Source: a bacterium
GTDB taxonomy: Bacteria > Deinococcota > Deinococci > Deinococcales > Deinococcaceae
DNA length: 64,000 nt
NCBI GenBank assembly: GCA_021810505.1
Contig: JAJZIR010000001.1
Location: forward strand, 186,001-250,000
Reading direction: 5' to 3'
Shown in pieces: positions 9,461-17,440 of this stretch. How positions within the stretch are numbered: the stretch's first letter is position 1; the number at the start of each line of letters is the position of its first letter. The position numbers and the translations under genes are program-made. The notes below the pieces were generated by a model that worked only from the letters and a program-made list of their open reading frames with translations, was not told the origin of the DNA and ran no database searches.

Positions 9461-9859
9461 TCAGGTGGTGGAGCAGAGCTCGCGCAGCCTGGGGTGGTGT
9501 ACCTCCTGGCTCGCCCCCAAGGCTGCGATGAGCTGCTTGATGGTCCGCCGCGCGTCTGCATCGGCACAGTAGAAGTAGAGGTCGATAGTGGCCGAGCGGT
9601 GGTCTTCTGGCCAGGTATGCATGGTCACCATGGCCACCGAACTCATCGCGGTAGCCGAGAGGCCCTGCGGTTCGAATTTGTGCGCGAGATACTGGATCCC
9701 GTTTGGATCGGCGCCCAGATCCAGCAGGGCCCTCCGGAGCGCTTCGCGGATCAGGTCGAGATCTTCCAGCGCGCGGCCGTTGCAGCCGTACAGCTCTACG
9801 ACCCAGCGCCCGCCGGCAGCTACGTGGGGGTGAGCTTCAAGCACGGCTGAGTGTAGCAC
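9461..9859 (-). CDS. S-adenosylmethionine decarboxylase-like protein lacking the pyruvoyl serine
   Basis: A 132-residue SpeD/SpeH-fold protein. Recognisable are an N-terminal WVVELYGCNGRALEDL strand (about 19-34) and the near-invariant HTWPE at 81-85, followed by ATIDLYFYC. In active enzymes Glu-Ser-His stands six residues before HTWPE; the Ser becomes the pyruvoyl cofactor. Here residues 75-77 are Val-Ala-Met, and I confirmed this at codon level. The protein should not self-process, so it may be an inactive paralogue that partners a true SpeD elsewhere, or it may have a new role. GTG start 9 bp after the SDR stop; weak ribosome site. Directly upstream of speE. Confidence 0.82.
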   Translation of the reverse strand: MLHSAVLEAHPHVAAGGRWVVELYGCNGRALEDLDLIREALRRALLDLGADPNGIQYLAHKFEPQGLSATAMSSVAMVTMHTWPEDHRSATIDLYFYCADADARRTIKQLIAALGASQEVHHPRLRELCSTT

Positions 9860-9868
9860 GGCCGCTGC

Positions 9869-10618
9869 TCAGACTGGCCGGCCGGCCATCATGAAACTGG
9901 CCGTCATCCCCCCGTCGACCACCAGGGTAGTCCCAGTGATGAAACTGGCCCGCTCCGAGAGCAGGAAGGCGATGGCTTCGGCCACCTCCTCCGGGCGCCC
10001 CAGGCGCCGCAGCGCGTGCAGGTCCTCCCAATCGGCCAATGTCTTGGCTGGGTCTGGGTTGGCTGCGATCGCAGCCAGCAACCCCTCGGTGGCGATCGCT
10101 CCTGGAGCGACGGCGTTGACCCGGATCCCCCGGGAGGCAAGGTCTAGCGCCATCGCCCTGGTCAGGGAGATCAGCCCTCCCTTGCTGGCGCTGTAGCTCA
10201 GGTTATTCTGCTCGGCGTGCATCCCCTGGACGCTGGCGACGTGGACGATCGATGCCCCTGAGGGCATCTGGGGTAGGAGCAGTTGGGTGAGGCGCATGGG
10301 TGCTGTCAGATTGACCGCCAGAACCCGCTCCCAGCCAACTAGGGCGGTGTCGGCAGCGTTTCCCGGAGCGGCGGTCGCCGCGTTGTGGACCAGCGCGTGG
10401 ACTGCCCCGATCTGCCCTCCAGCTTCCTGGAGAAAGCGGTCGTCGGCGAGGTCCCCGCGCAAAAACCGGGCGGGAAGCGCGGCCGCGGCCGCTTCGACTG
10501 CCCCGTCTCGATCGATCAGCCACAGGGAATAGCCGCTCTCCTGCAGGCGCCGGGCGGTAGCCAGGCCGATTCCCCGGGCCGCTCCGGTCACCACCGCAAC
10601 CTTCTTTTCATCTTCCAT
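9869..10618 (-). CDS. Short-chain dehydrogenase/reductase
   Basis: A 249-residue classical SDR. The NAD(P)-binding TGAARGIG (11-18), NAAT in place of the common NNAG, a catalytic Ser in [14 protein letters not shown] (Tyr-x-x-x-Lys, about 153-157), NAVAPGAI and the C-terminal [13 protein letters not shown] are all present. Asp after the second strand (LIDRDG) suggests NAD preference. The substrate is unknown. It is first in the run leading to speE-hpt-trpC. The ATG directly follows TACACT with 6 nt between, so the mRNA is probably leaderless. Confidence 0.9.
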   Translation of the reverse strand: MEDEKKVAVVTGAARGIGLATARRLQESGYSLWLIDRDGAVEAAAAALPARFLRGDLADDRFLQEAGGQIGAVHALVHNAATAAPGNAADTALVGWERVLAVNLTAPMRLTQLLLPQMPSGASIVHVASVQGMHAEQNNLSYSASKGGLISLTRAMALDLASRGIRVNAVAPGAIATEGLLAAIAANPDPAKTLADWEDLHALRRLGRPEEVAEAIAFLLSERASFITGTTLVVDGGMTASFMMAGRPV

Positions 10619-10624
10619 GCGTAG

Positions 10625-10630
10625 AGTGTA
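10625..10630 (-). promoter_or_regulatory. Leaderless -10 box for the SDR-speD-speE-hpt-trpC operon
   Basis: TACACT on the minus strand ends exactly 6 nt before the SDR ATG, so transcription would start at or next to the start codon. The same geometry recurs at eight other genes in this window. Confidence 0.6.
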
Positions 10631-10644
10631 CGGAGGAGAGTGCC

Positions 10645-10890
10645 GTGGAATACAACTTCGCTCACGCGATCCTGGAGGGCCGCTCTTTCGAGGAGCTCCA
10701 ACCCACCGAAGTGCTGGACCGCTCTTCGGCTCTGCTCAGAGGCTGGATGCGGGGGGATCATAGCATGGAGCGCCCCAAACTCTACGACCACTACGCCCTG
10801 CTGTTGGTGGCCTTGATCGAACAGCTCAGCCGCTTGGAGCGGCGCCTAGATCACCTGGAACACGGTGGGGCAGGACAGGGGGAGCGGTGA
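10645..10890 (+). CDS. Small protein of unknown function
   Basis: An 81-residue protein I do not recognise. A GTG start follows a GGAGGAG ribosome site, and the stop overlaps the GTG of the next gene (GTGA), so it is co-translated with the TPR protein. The sequence is acidic and polar at the N-terminus, then has an alternating hydrophobic helix around [22 protein letters not shown] (leucine every three to four residues), which could form a coiled coil. No cysteines, no signal peptide, no metal motif. Confidence 0.65.
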   Translation: MEYNFAHAILEGRSFEELQPTEVLDRSSALLRGWMRGDHSMERPKLYDHYALLLVALIEQLSRLERRLDHLEHGGAGQGER

Positions 10891-11996
10891 GCGCTGCGCT
10901 GCTGGGGGGCCTCCTAGCCCTAGCGGCCGGCACGCTGAGCCCATCGCAGCAGCGGCAGTTAGCCGACCTGCAGGCGCAGACCCAGCAGGCCCTGTCTACT
11001 CAGCCTGCAGTGGTAGGGAACCCGGTCTGGAGTAAGCTCCTGGCCGAGGTGCGCGTCCTGGCCACGCAGGCGCCGGCCCCGCAGGTCTTGCTGCTCAAAG
11101 CGCAGATCTACACCGATCTCAAGTGGTGGATCCGGGCCAAGAGCTCTTGGGCGGCTTACGCCGCTTCGGTATCCCAGATCGGCAGCCGGAACCGCGCAGC
11201 CTATGCCGATGTGCTCGACCAGCTAGGTTACTCGCTGCTCAAGCTCCGCAAGCCGCAGACTGCCGCTGCCCTGCGGGACTTTCAGGAGGCGGTGTCGGTG
11301 GATCCAAGCGACTTGCAGGCGCGCTACAACCTGGCCGATGCCTACCTGCGGGCCGGTCAAGTCGCAGAGTCGCTCGCCGCCTGGCAGTCGGTCCTAGCTC
11401 AAGATCCGAGCAATGCCAGGGCGCAGTACTTCATCGCGGTCGATCGGCGGCTGTCCGAGTTTGGCCGCGCCGCCGCCGCCGCTTTCGGTGACGGCTACGA
11501 TGCCTATCAGAAGGGAAACTATCCGGCTGCCAAAGCCGACTTCGCCCGGGCGGTAGCGGCCGCCCCTGGGTTTCGAGATGCTTGGCTCTATCTAGGGCAT
11601 ACCAATGTCGCTTTGGGCCGCTACGCCTCGGCCGTGCACGACTTTCGGCAGGTGGAGAAGCTCGGCCTCGCCAGCGCTGCGGTGCGCTACGACTTACAGA
11701 CCGCAGAGGACGCCTCGTTGTATGGCCTGAAGGCGGTCCGGGCTTTCCAGAAGGGGTATGACCTAGCCCAGCAAGGCCACCTGCACCAGGCTGAAGTGCA
11801 ATTTGCCCTAGCGGTTTCTCTGAGCCCCGCCTACGAACAGGCTTGGGACTGGGTGGGGCGAGTGCACTACCAGCTCGGTGAGTATGCCAGCGCCGCTGTG
11901 GCCTATCACCAAGCCCTACAGCTCGACCCTCAGGATGCGGCGGCCAAGTACTGGTACGCTCAGGCCGAGGCCAAGGCGTCCGGGAGCGGCGGCTGA
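10887..11996 (+). CDS. Tetratricopeptide-repeat protein, probably exported or membrane-anchored
   Basis: A 369-residue protein with a hydrophobic N-terminus (residues 3-15, Leu/Ala/Gly rich but without a basic n-region), then at least four to five TPR units: around 110-145 (DVLDQLGYSLLKL... ALRDFQEAVSVDP), 146-178, 205-240, 241-270 and 300-365, each with the typical A-x-x-x-Y/LG-x-x-x-x-x-x-G-x-Y-x-x-A spacing and -DPS or -SP turns. It is likely a scaffold for protein-protein interaction in the envelope. No enzymatic domain is visible. It is coupled to the small gene before it. Confidence 0.8.
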   Translation: MSAALLGGLLALAAGTLSPSQQRQLADLQAQTQQALSTQPAVVGNPVWSKLLAEVRVLATQAPAPQVLLLKAQIYTDLKWWIRAKSSWAAYAASVSQIGSRNRAAYADVLDQLGYSLLKLRKPQTAAALRDFQEAVSVDPSDLQARYNLADAYLRAGQVAESLAAWQSVLAQDPSNARAQYFIAVDRRLSEFGRAAAAAFGDGYDAYQKGNYPAAKADFARAVAAAPGFRDAWLYLGHTNVALGRYASAVHDFRQVEKLGLASAAVRYDLQTAEDASLYGLKAVRAFQKGYDLAQQGHLHQAEVQFALAVSLSPAYEQAWDWVGRVHYQLGEYASAAVAYHQALQLDPQDAAAKYWYAQAEAKASGSGG

Positions 11997-12049
11997 AAGG
12001 CTAACCTGCTCGGAGCTGTCCGGAAGCCCTGCGTGGAACCGGAGGAAGC

Positions 12050-13141
12050 GTGTCCGACCTAGCTGCCCAACCTATCCAAGAAGCCTTCCGCCGACAGTTT
12101 CGCGCTCCTGCCGCCGCCTGGGCGCATGCACCTGGGCGCGTCAACCTGCTCGGGGAACACACCGACTACAACGGGGGATTCGTGCTCCCGACCGCCCTCC
12201 GGCAACAGACCTGGGTAGCGCTGGCTCCTTCCCGGGATGGCCAGCACCGCTTCCACGCCGCCTCATTGGGCAAGCAGCTGGCTGTTCCGGTGGGGGAGGC
12301 CGGCGAGGACTTTGCTCGCTACCTCACCGGCTGCCTGGTGGTCGCCGGCATGCAGGCTTACCCGCTCTGGGTCTATATCCAGTCCGATGTGCCGGTCGCA
12401 GCCGGCCTGTCCAGCAGCGCCGCCCTGGAGGTCGCCTTCCTGCGGGCCTTGCGCCGGCTCTACCAGAGACCCTGGGACGATCTCGCCGTAGCCCAGCTGG
12501 CGCAGCGCGCCGAGGTCGAACAGGTCGGGGTCCGGGTGGGGATCATGGACCAGATGGCTAGCAGCCTGGCCGATGACCGTCACATGCTCTGGTTGGACAC
12601 CCAGAGCCTGGAGACGCGGCTCCTGCCCCTCCCACCTCAGTCCGAGGTCCTAGTCCTAGATAGCGGTACCCAGCGCCAGCTGGCTTCCAGCGGCTACAAC
12701 CAACGCCGCTCCGAGTGCGAGCAGGCCTGCGCCTTGCTGGGCGTGAGCTCGCTGCGCCAAGTCGAGCGCGTCTCGGACCTCGCAGCCCTGCCCAGCCCGC
12801 TGTTGCAGCGAGCTCGCCACGTCGTCAGCGAGAATGCCCGGGTTCTGGCCGCCCTCTCCACCGATGCGCCCGGCTTCGGCCGCCTGATGAATGCTTCTCA
12901 CCAGAGCCTGCGCGACGACTATGCGGTGTCGGTCCCCAGCCTCGATGCCCTGGTCGAACTGCAGCAGCTGCACCCGGAGGTCTACGGAGCACGGCTGACC
13001 GGCGCGGGATTCGGTGGCTGTACCGTGGCGCTGGTCCGAGAGGGTGCGGCGGCGCGGGTCGGGGATCAGGTGCTGGCCGGCTACCGGAGCCGAGGCTTTT
13101 CGGGAGGTCGCCGCGTTACGCCGCCACCTGCTGATCTATGA
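12050..13141 (+). CDS. galK: Galactokinase
   Basis: A 363-residue GHMP kinase that phosphorylates galactose at C1. The galactokinase signature APGRVNLLGEHTDYNGG (27-43) contains the sugar-binding Glu, His and Asp; the ATP loop is VPVAAGLSSSAALEVA (about 119-134); the third GHMP motif is GARLTGAGFGGCTVALV near 325. GIMDQMASSLAD supplies the catalytic Asp. A GGAGGAAGC ribosome site precedes the GTG. No galT or galE is adjacent. The next gene starts inside its 3' end in another frame. Confidence 0.93.
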   Translation: MSDLAAQPIQEAFRRQFRAPAAAWAHAPGRVNLLGEHTDYNGGFVLPTALRQQTWVALAPSRDGQHRFHAASLGKQLAVPVGEAGEDFARYLTGCLVVAGMQAYPLWVYIQSDVPVAAGLSSSAALEVAFLRALRRLYQRPWDDLAVAQLAQRAEVEQVGVRVGIMDQMASSLADDRHMLWLDTQSLETRLLPLPPQSEVLVLDSGTQRQLASSGYNQRRSECEQACALLGVSSLRQVERVSDLAALPSPLLQRARHVVSENARVLAALSTDAPGFGRLMNASHQSLRDDYAVSVPSLDALVELQQLHPEVYGARLTGAGFGGCTVALVREGAAARVGDQVLAGYRSRGFSGGRRVTPPPADL

Positions 13142-13481
13142 CGGCAGCTGCGCCTTTTGCCGGCGCTGCGCTGGCCTAGCGGTCCGACTCGGCGTCCCGG
13201 TAGCCCCCTCGCAGCTCCCAGGGCTTCTTGTCCGCGCGGGGCTGAGCCAGCAGCAAGCTCGGCGCTCCATCTGGTGGTTGGCCGGCCAGGACCGCCTCCC
13301 CGGTGCGGCCGCTATTCTGGCCGCCCTGGAAGCGGCTGGCTACCCGTTGCCGCGCTGGCTGGTCACCCCCTCGGTTCTGCGGCGGCTCGACCGCTGGTAC
13401 TGGGCCGCCTCCAGGTCCCCGGCTATTCGAGGGCGCTGTGCGGCGCCTCGCGGGCGGCCCTTGCGGCACCCCGACTTTTAG
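13044..13481 (+). CDS. DCC-family thiol-disulfide oxidoreductase-like protein (start unresolved)
   Basis: The core reads LLIYDGSCAFCRRCAGLAV, the DxxCxxC signature of the DUF393/DCC family of thioredoxin-fold redox proteins, followed by about 95 residues ending at a TAG. The core begins at about base 13128, where galK is still being read in another frame. No ATG, GTG or TTG lies between 13047 and the DCC motif; GTG 13044 is the nearest canonical start but adds 28 residues of atypical sequence. A GGGAGG at 13102-13107 points to a start near 13113-13131, perhaps a CTG. Function: presumably electron transfer or thiol exchange; partner unknown. Confidence 0.65.
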   Translation: MRRRGSGIRCWPATGAEAFREVAALRRHLLIYDGSCAFCRRCAGLAVRLGVPVAPSQLPGLLVRAGLSQQQARRSIWWLAGQDRLPGAAAILAALEAAGYPLPRWLVTPSVLRRLDRWYWAASRSPAIRGRCAAPRGRPLRHPDF

Positions 13482-13543
13482 ATCGGCGGACCGATTATCT
13501 CGGGGACATGTGCCGGTTCCGCACGCGCCGCTCGGTTGTGGGG

Positions 13544-13572
13544 TTGACAGCCAGAGCCTCCAGGACTAGGCT
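13544..13572 (+). promoter_or_regulatory. Promoter of the LacI-type regulator gene
   Basis: A perfect TTGACA (13544-13549), 17 nt spacer and TAGGCT (13567-13572), about 40 nt before the GTG start. The -10 box is weak, but spacing and -35 are ideal. Confidence 0.6.
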
Positions 13573-13577
13573 CTCTT

Positions 13578-13591
13578 TGGAAAGCTTTTCA
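13578..13591. promoter_or_regulatory. Candidate operator of the LacI-type regulator
   Basis: TGGAAAGCTTTTCA is a 14 bp near-palindrome (one mismatch) located just downstream of the predicted -10 box. Size, symmetry and flanks resemble operators of LacI/GalR proteins, so autoregulation is likely. I found no second copy before the transporter genes. Confidence 0.5.
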
Positions 13592-13610
13592 GTGGAGGGG
13601 AGGTGTAGCC

Positions 13611-14630
13611 GTGGCACGACATCCGGATCCAAGGAGCATCGTTGGAATCCGCGATGTGGCGCAGGCTGCAGGTGTCTCCCCGGCTACGGTCTCTCGCGTG
13701 CTCAACCGCAACGGCTCCAGCAGCGAGAAGGCGCGCCAGCGTGTTCTGGACGTGGTTGCGCGGATGGATTACCACCCTAACCCGCATGCCCGCGCCCTGC
13801 ACTCCGGCCGTACCCAACTGGTGGGGGTGATCCTCTCCGAGGTCCAGGGTCCAGCCTTCCTGCCTCTGGTCCAGGCCATCGAGGATGCGCTGTCCGAGCG
13901 GGGGATGCGCTTGTTGGTGGCCAGCAGCCGGCGGCATAGGGAAACCGAGATCGGCTTGGTCCAAGACATGTTTAAGAGGCGCCTGGATGGGGTGATCCTC
14001 TGGCCTGAGCAGCTGGATCGGGCCGACCTGGCCAGCCTAGCTGCCCTCGGTCGCTGCGTCGTGCTCGGCCCTAAGCTAGGAGTGGATGGCGTGCTTCTGG
14101 ACCAGGTCCAGGGTGCCGAGCTGGCCACGGAATACCTGATCCACCGCGGACACCGCCGTATCGCTCACCTGTCAGGTCCCGCGCGGTCCTCGGACGCGGC
14201 GGACCGGATTGCTGGCTACCGGAAGGTGCTGGCCCGTTTTGGGATCTGCCCGGAAGAGGGCTGGGTCGCCTGCGGGGACTACAGCGAGGAAGGGGGCTAC
14301 CGCGCGGCGGCAGAAGTCTTGCGCTCCCGCCCGACCGCGATCTTTGCTGCCAACGACCAAATGGCTCTGGGCGCGCTCGCCCAGCTCAGGCGCCAGGGGT
14401 TGAGGGTCCCGGATGATCTATCCCTGGTCGGCTACGACGATATCGCGGCGGCCTCTTATACCGACCCACCGCTCACCACTATCCGGCAGCCTTTCCGGCT
14501 CGCCGGCAGGATGGCCGTGGCCAAGCTGCTGCGGCTGTTGGGGGAAGCGGTGCAGGGCCCGGAAGGTACCCTGCAGATGCAGTTGATCGAGCGCGCGTCG
14601 GTGCAGGGCTGCTTGCTGGGGGCCTGGTGA
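13611..14630 (+). CDS. LacI/GalR-family transcriptional regulator
   Basis: A 339-residue repressor: N-terminal helix-turn-helix IRDVAQAAGVSPATVSRVLN (about 13-32) with the hinge helix ARALHSGRTQLVG near 62-74, then a periplasmic-binding-like sugar-sensing domain (VILSEVQGPAFLPLVQAIE, FAANDQMALGAL, DDLSLVGYDD, LTTIRQP) typical of GalR/CcpA relatives. A GGAGGGGAGG ribosome site precedes the GTG. It lies immediately before a transporter and a GH1 glucosidase, so the effector is probably a beta-linked oligosaccharide or glucose. That is inferred from position. Confidence 0.9.
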   Translation: MARHPDPRSIVGIRDVAQAAGVSPATVSRVLNRNGSSSEKARQRVLDVVARMDYHPNPHARALHSGRTQLVGVILSEVQGPAFLPLVQAIEDALSERGMRLLVASSRRHRETEIGLVQDMFKRRLDGVILWPEQLDRADLASLAALGRCVVLGPKLGVDGVLLDQVQGAELATEYLIHRGHRRIAHLSGPARSSDAADRIAGYRKVLARFGICPEEGWVACGDYSEEGGYRAAAEVLRSRPTAIFAANDQMALGALAQLRRQGLRVPDDLSLVGYDDIAAASYTDPPLTTIRQPFRLAGRMAVAKLLRLLGEAVQGPEGTLQMQLIERASVQGCLLGAW

Positions 14631-14747
14631 TGCTTGGGCTGGCTTGGACGCTGGCGGGCCGCGGGCCTCCCACCCGGTAGCCGCCGGGAGCGCGGGCACC
14701 GGTCATCTGGCGCCTAGGCCGACACGCACACCTTCAAGGAGGAAAAC

Positions 14748-16430
14748 ATGACGAAGTATTCTGTACTCTCTCGGATCGGTCTCGGCGGCGTAGCCTGCCT
14801 GCTCGGCGGGATGCTGGTGGCCCCAGCCCAGGCGGCCTCCATCCCCCGGGGGGGCACGCTGGTTTACGTCAGCGCTTGGGGAACCCTGGAGCAGGGGCGC
14901 AACTTTAACCCTTTCCTGCCCAACGGCTCCAACCTGCCCGGTACCTTCTCGTTGCTCTACGAGCCGCTGTTCTACGTCAGCACCGCCACCGGCCAAGTCC
15001 ACGACATCTTAGGGACCCAGTATCGCTGGTCAGACCACAACCTCAAGCTCACCGTCACCACCCGTTCAGGGGTGCAGTGGAGCAACGGAACCCCCTTCAC
15101 CGCCAAGGACGTGGCGTTCACTTTCAACTACATCAAAAAGTATCCCGCTCTGGACCTCTCCGGAATCTGGTCGCACAGCGGGTTGCAATCGGTCACTGCT
15201 CCCAACGACCACAGCGTGGTCTTTCGCTTCAGCAAGCCGAATACCCCACTCTTTCCTTTCCTGGCTGGCACCCAGATCGTCCCCCGCGCTCTGTGGAAGG
15301 GGATCACTGACCCTTCGCACTACGCTAACCCCAACCCGGTGGGAACCGGCCCCTTCCTGTTCAAGGGTCAACTCTCCTTGCAGAGCGTGACCTACGTGCG
15401 CAATCCCCACTTCTGGATGGCCGGTCGCCCTTACCTGCACGCGGTCCGCTTCCAGGCGGTCGCCTCGAACGGGGCGGCCGAGCTGGCCGTGCTCAAGGGG
15501 GCGGCCGACTTCACCTACGATGGGATCACCGACGTTACCAAGACCTTTGCTGCCCGCAACCCCGCGATTTACCACTTCTACTGGCCGGTGAATAGCCAGA
15601 ACGTGCTTTACCTGAACACCCAGGCCTATCCTCTCAACCTGGTGAGCTTGCGGAGAGCCATCGCCATGGCGCTCAAAAAGAGCGTCTTGGCTCAGAAGGC
15701 TTACTTCGGCGCCATCGCGCCGGCCAACGCCGCGGGGATCTACCAGACCCAGGCCAGCAAGTGGATGAACTCGGCCATCGAGGCCGCCTCCTACCACTAC
15801 CACCCCAACCAGGCCAAGGCCTTGCTCAAAAAGGCTGGATTCACCTGGAACTCTTCCGGCCGCCTGGTCGCCCCCAACGGCAAGGAAGTCCCGAGCTACC
15901 AGATCCTGGTCGGCGCTGGCTGGACCGACTTCATCACTATGGCTTCCCTGATCAGCCATGACCTGCACAAGCTGGGTATCAGCGCCTCGGTGCAGCAGGA
16001 GCCCTACAGCTCCTACGAGAGCACCCTCACTAGCGGGAGCTACCGGATGGCGATCTCCTGGGTGGGCGATACCGGTCCGAACCCGTACTACATGTACTAC
16101 GGCGCCTTCAGCCCGCAGTTCTCGGCCAGCAAGACCGGCCAGACCGCGGTCTCGGACTGGGAGCGCTACACCAACCCCACCATCACCGCTGCCCTGGCAG
16201 CTTTCCGAAAGACCAGCTCCTTGGCGGCGCAGCGCAAAGACATCACCGCGATCGCCAAGGTGGTGGAGAGCCAGGTTCCGATCATCCCGCTCACCCAACG
16301 GGTCAACTTCTTGGACTACAGCACCGCCAAGTTTGTCGGGTGGCCCAGCTCCAAGGACCCGTACAACGGCGGTTCTCCGGGAGACGGCTTGGGATCCTGG
16401 TACGACTACCTCAACGTGCACCTGAAGTGA
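14748..16430 (+). CDS. ABC transporter substrate-binding protein, family 5 (peptide/oligosaccharide type)
   Basis: A 560-residue exported binding protein with a signal peptide ending in AQA (cleavage after about residue 29; no convincing lipobox). The SBP_bac_5 signatures are present: FSLLYEPLFYVS, the long VQWSNGTPFTAKDVAFTFN (about 115-133), NPVGTGPFLF and the YRMAISWVGDTGPNPYYMYYG lobe. Family 5 proteins bind peptides, nickel or beta-oligosaccharides; location between a LacI regulator and a GH1 enzyme argues for cellobiose or similar, as in Thermotoga CbtA. ATG with an AAGGAGG site. First gene of a five-gene operon. Confidence 0.9.
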   Translation: MTKYSVLSRIGLGGVACLLGGMLVAPAQAASIPRGGTLVYVSAWGTLEQGRNFNPFLPNGSNLPGTFSLLYEPLFYVSTATGQVHDILGTQYRWSDHNLKLTVTTRSGVQWSNGTPFTAKDVAFTFNYIKKYPALDLSGIWSHSGLQSVTAPNDHSVVFRFSKPNTPLFPFLAGTQIVPRALWKGITDPSHYANPNPVGTGPFLFKGQLSLQSVTYVRNPHFWMAGRPYLHAVRFQAVASNGAAELAVLKGAADFTYDGITDVTKTFAARNPAIYHFYWPVNSQNVLYLNTQAYPLNLVSLRRAIAMALKKSVLAQKAYFGAIAPANAAGIYQTQASKWMNSAIEAASYHYHPNQAKALLKKAGFTWNSSGRLVAPNGKEVPSYQILVGAGWTDFITMASLISHDLHKLGISASVQQEPYSSYESTLTSGSYRMAISWVGDTGPNPYYMYYGAFSPQFSASKTGQTAVSDWERYTNPTITAALAAFRKTSSLAAQRKDITAIAKVVESQVPIIPLTQRVNFLDYSTAKFVGWPSSKDPYNGGSPGDGLGSWYDYLNVHLK

Positions 16431-16459
16431 GCTGAAGCTCTCGCTTCCGGAGGTGGTCT

Positions 16460-17440
16460 ATGCGCTATCTGCTCCAACGCGTCGCCATCCTGCTGATCAC
16501 CGGCTGGGCAGCGCTGACCATCAATTTCTTGATCCCACGCCTGATGCCGGGCAATCCCGTCGAGACCATGATCGCCAAGTTCCAAGGCCGCATCAGCACG
16601 ACGGCGATCCACGCTCTGGAGCTGCAGTTCGGTCTGCACTCCCACCAGGGTTGGTGGCTGCAGTACCTGGACTACTGGCGCAACATCCTCACCGGCCACC
16701 TGGGGGTCTCGGTGACCTACTACCCCCAGAGTGTCGGCTCCGTCCTAGCTCAGTCAGTCCCCTGGACCGTCGGCCTGGTAGGCCTCTCCACCGTCATCGC
16801 CTTCTTGGCCGGGACCCTGATCGGGATCCGCTCGGCTTGGCGCCGGGGTCGGCTCGGCGCCGACCTCTCGGTGCCGGTCGCGCTGTTCCTGAACAGCACC
16901 CCTTATTTCTGGTTTGCCCTGATCTTGCTCTACGCCTTCGCCTTCCTGCTCAGCTGGTTTCCGCTGTCCGGCGGCGCTGCCTCCTCGGGATCCCCCCAGG
17001 GCCTGGCTTACCTGGGGTCCTTGGCCTACCACGGGACTTTGCCCCTCTTGACCCTGGTGATCACCTCCCTGGGGGGCTGGCTGCTGACCATGCGCAACAA
17101 CATGCTCTCGACCGTCTCCGAGGATTACGTCGCCTTTGCCCAAGCCAGGGGTCTCCCGGAAGGGCAGGTGATGTACCGCTACGCTGCCCGCAACGCGATC
17201 CTTCCCAGCTTCACCGCCTTCGCTATGGCCATCGGCTTCGTCATCAGCGGCACGCTGTTGACCGAGATCGTCTTCTCGTATCCGGGTGTCGGCTTCATCC
17301 TCTATCAGGCAGTGACCAGCTTGGACTACCCGCTGATGCAGGCTATTTTCCTGTTCATCTCGCTGGCGGTCCTCGCGGCCAACTTCATCGCGGACCTGGT
17401 CTACATCTTGGTCGATCCCAGGGCTAGGGAGGGCCGGTGA
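16460..17440 (+). CDS. ABC transporter permease, DppB/OppB type
   Basis: A 326-residue inner-membrane permease with about six membrane segments. It starts MRYLLQRVAILLITGWAAL, has the PGNP motif (about 30) of OppB-type permeases, and the EAA loop YVAFAQARGLPEGQVMYRYAARNAILP (about 232-258) that contacts the ATPase. A CGGAGGTGG ribosome site precedes the ATG; the stop overlaps the GTG of the next gene. It forms the channel together with the permease half of the following fusion. Confidence 0.92.
   Translation: MRYLLQRVAILLITGWAALTINFLIPRLMPGNPVETMIAKFQGRISTTAIHALELQFGLHSHQGWWLQYLDYWRNILTGHLGVSVTYYPQSVGSVLAQSVPWTVGLVGLSTVIAFLAGTLIGIRSAWRRGRLGADLSVPVALFLNSTPYFWFALILLYAFAFLLSWFPLSGGAASSGSPQGLAYLGSLAYHGTLPLLTLVITSLGGWLLTMRNNMLSTVSEDYVAFAQARGLPEGQVMYRYAARNAILPSFTAFAMAIGFVISGTLLTEIVFSYPGVGFILYQAVTSLDYPLMQAIFLFISLAVLAANFIADLVYILVDPRAREGR

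Noticed and set aside
9660-9680. tRNA-like GGTTCGAA box (also at about 62761)
   Set aside because: No acceptor or anticodon stems around either; both lie inside coding sequence.
13014-13141. Frameshift fusion of galactokinase and the DCC protein
   Set aside because: galK reaches a normal-looking C-terminus at its own stop, so the DCC frame is a separate overlapping gene.
15066-16421. A 451-codon minus-strand frame opposite the binding protein
   Set aside because: Shadow frame; composition and lack of start signals speak against it.
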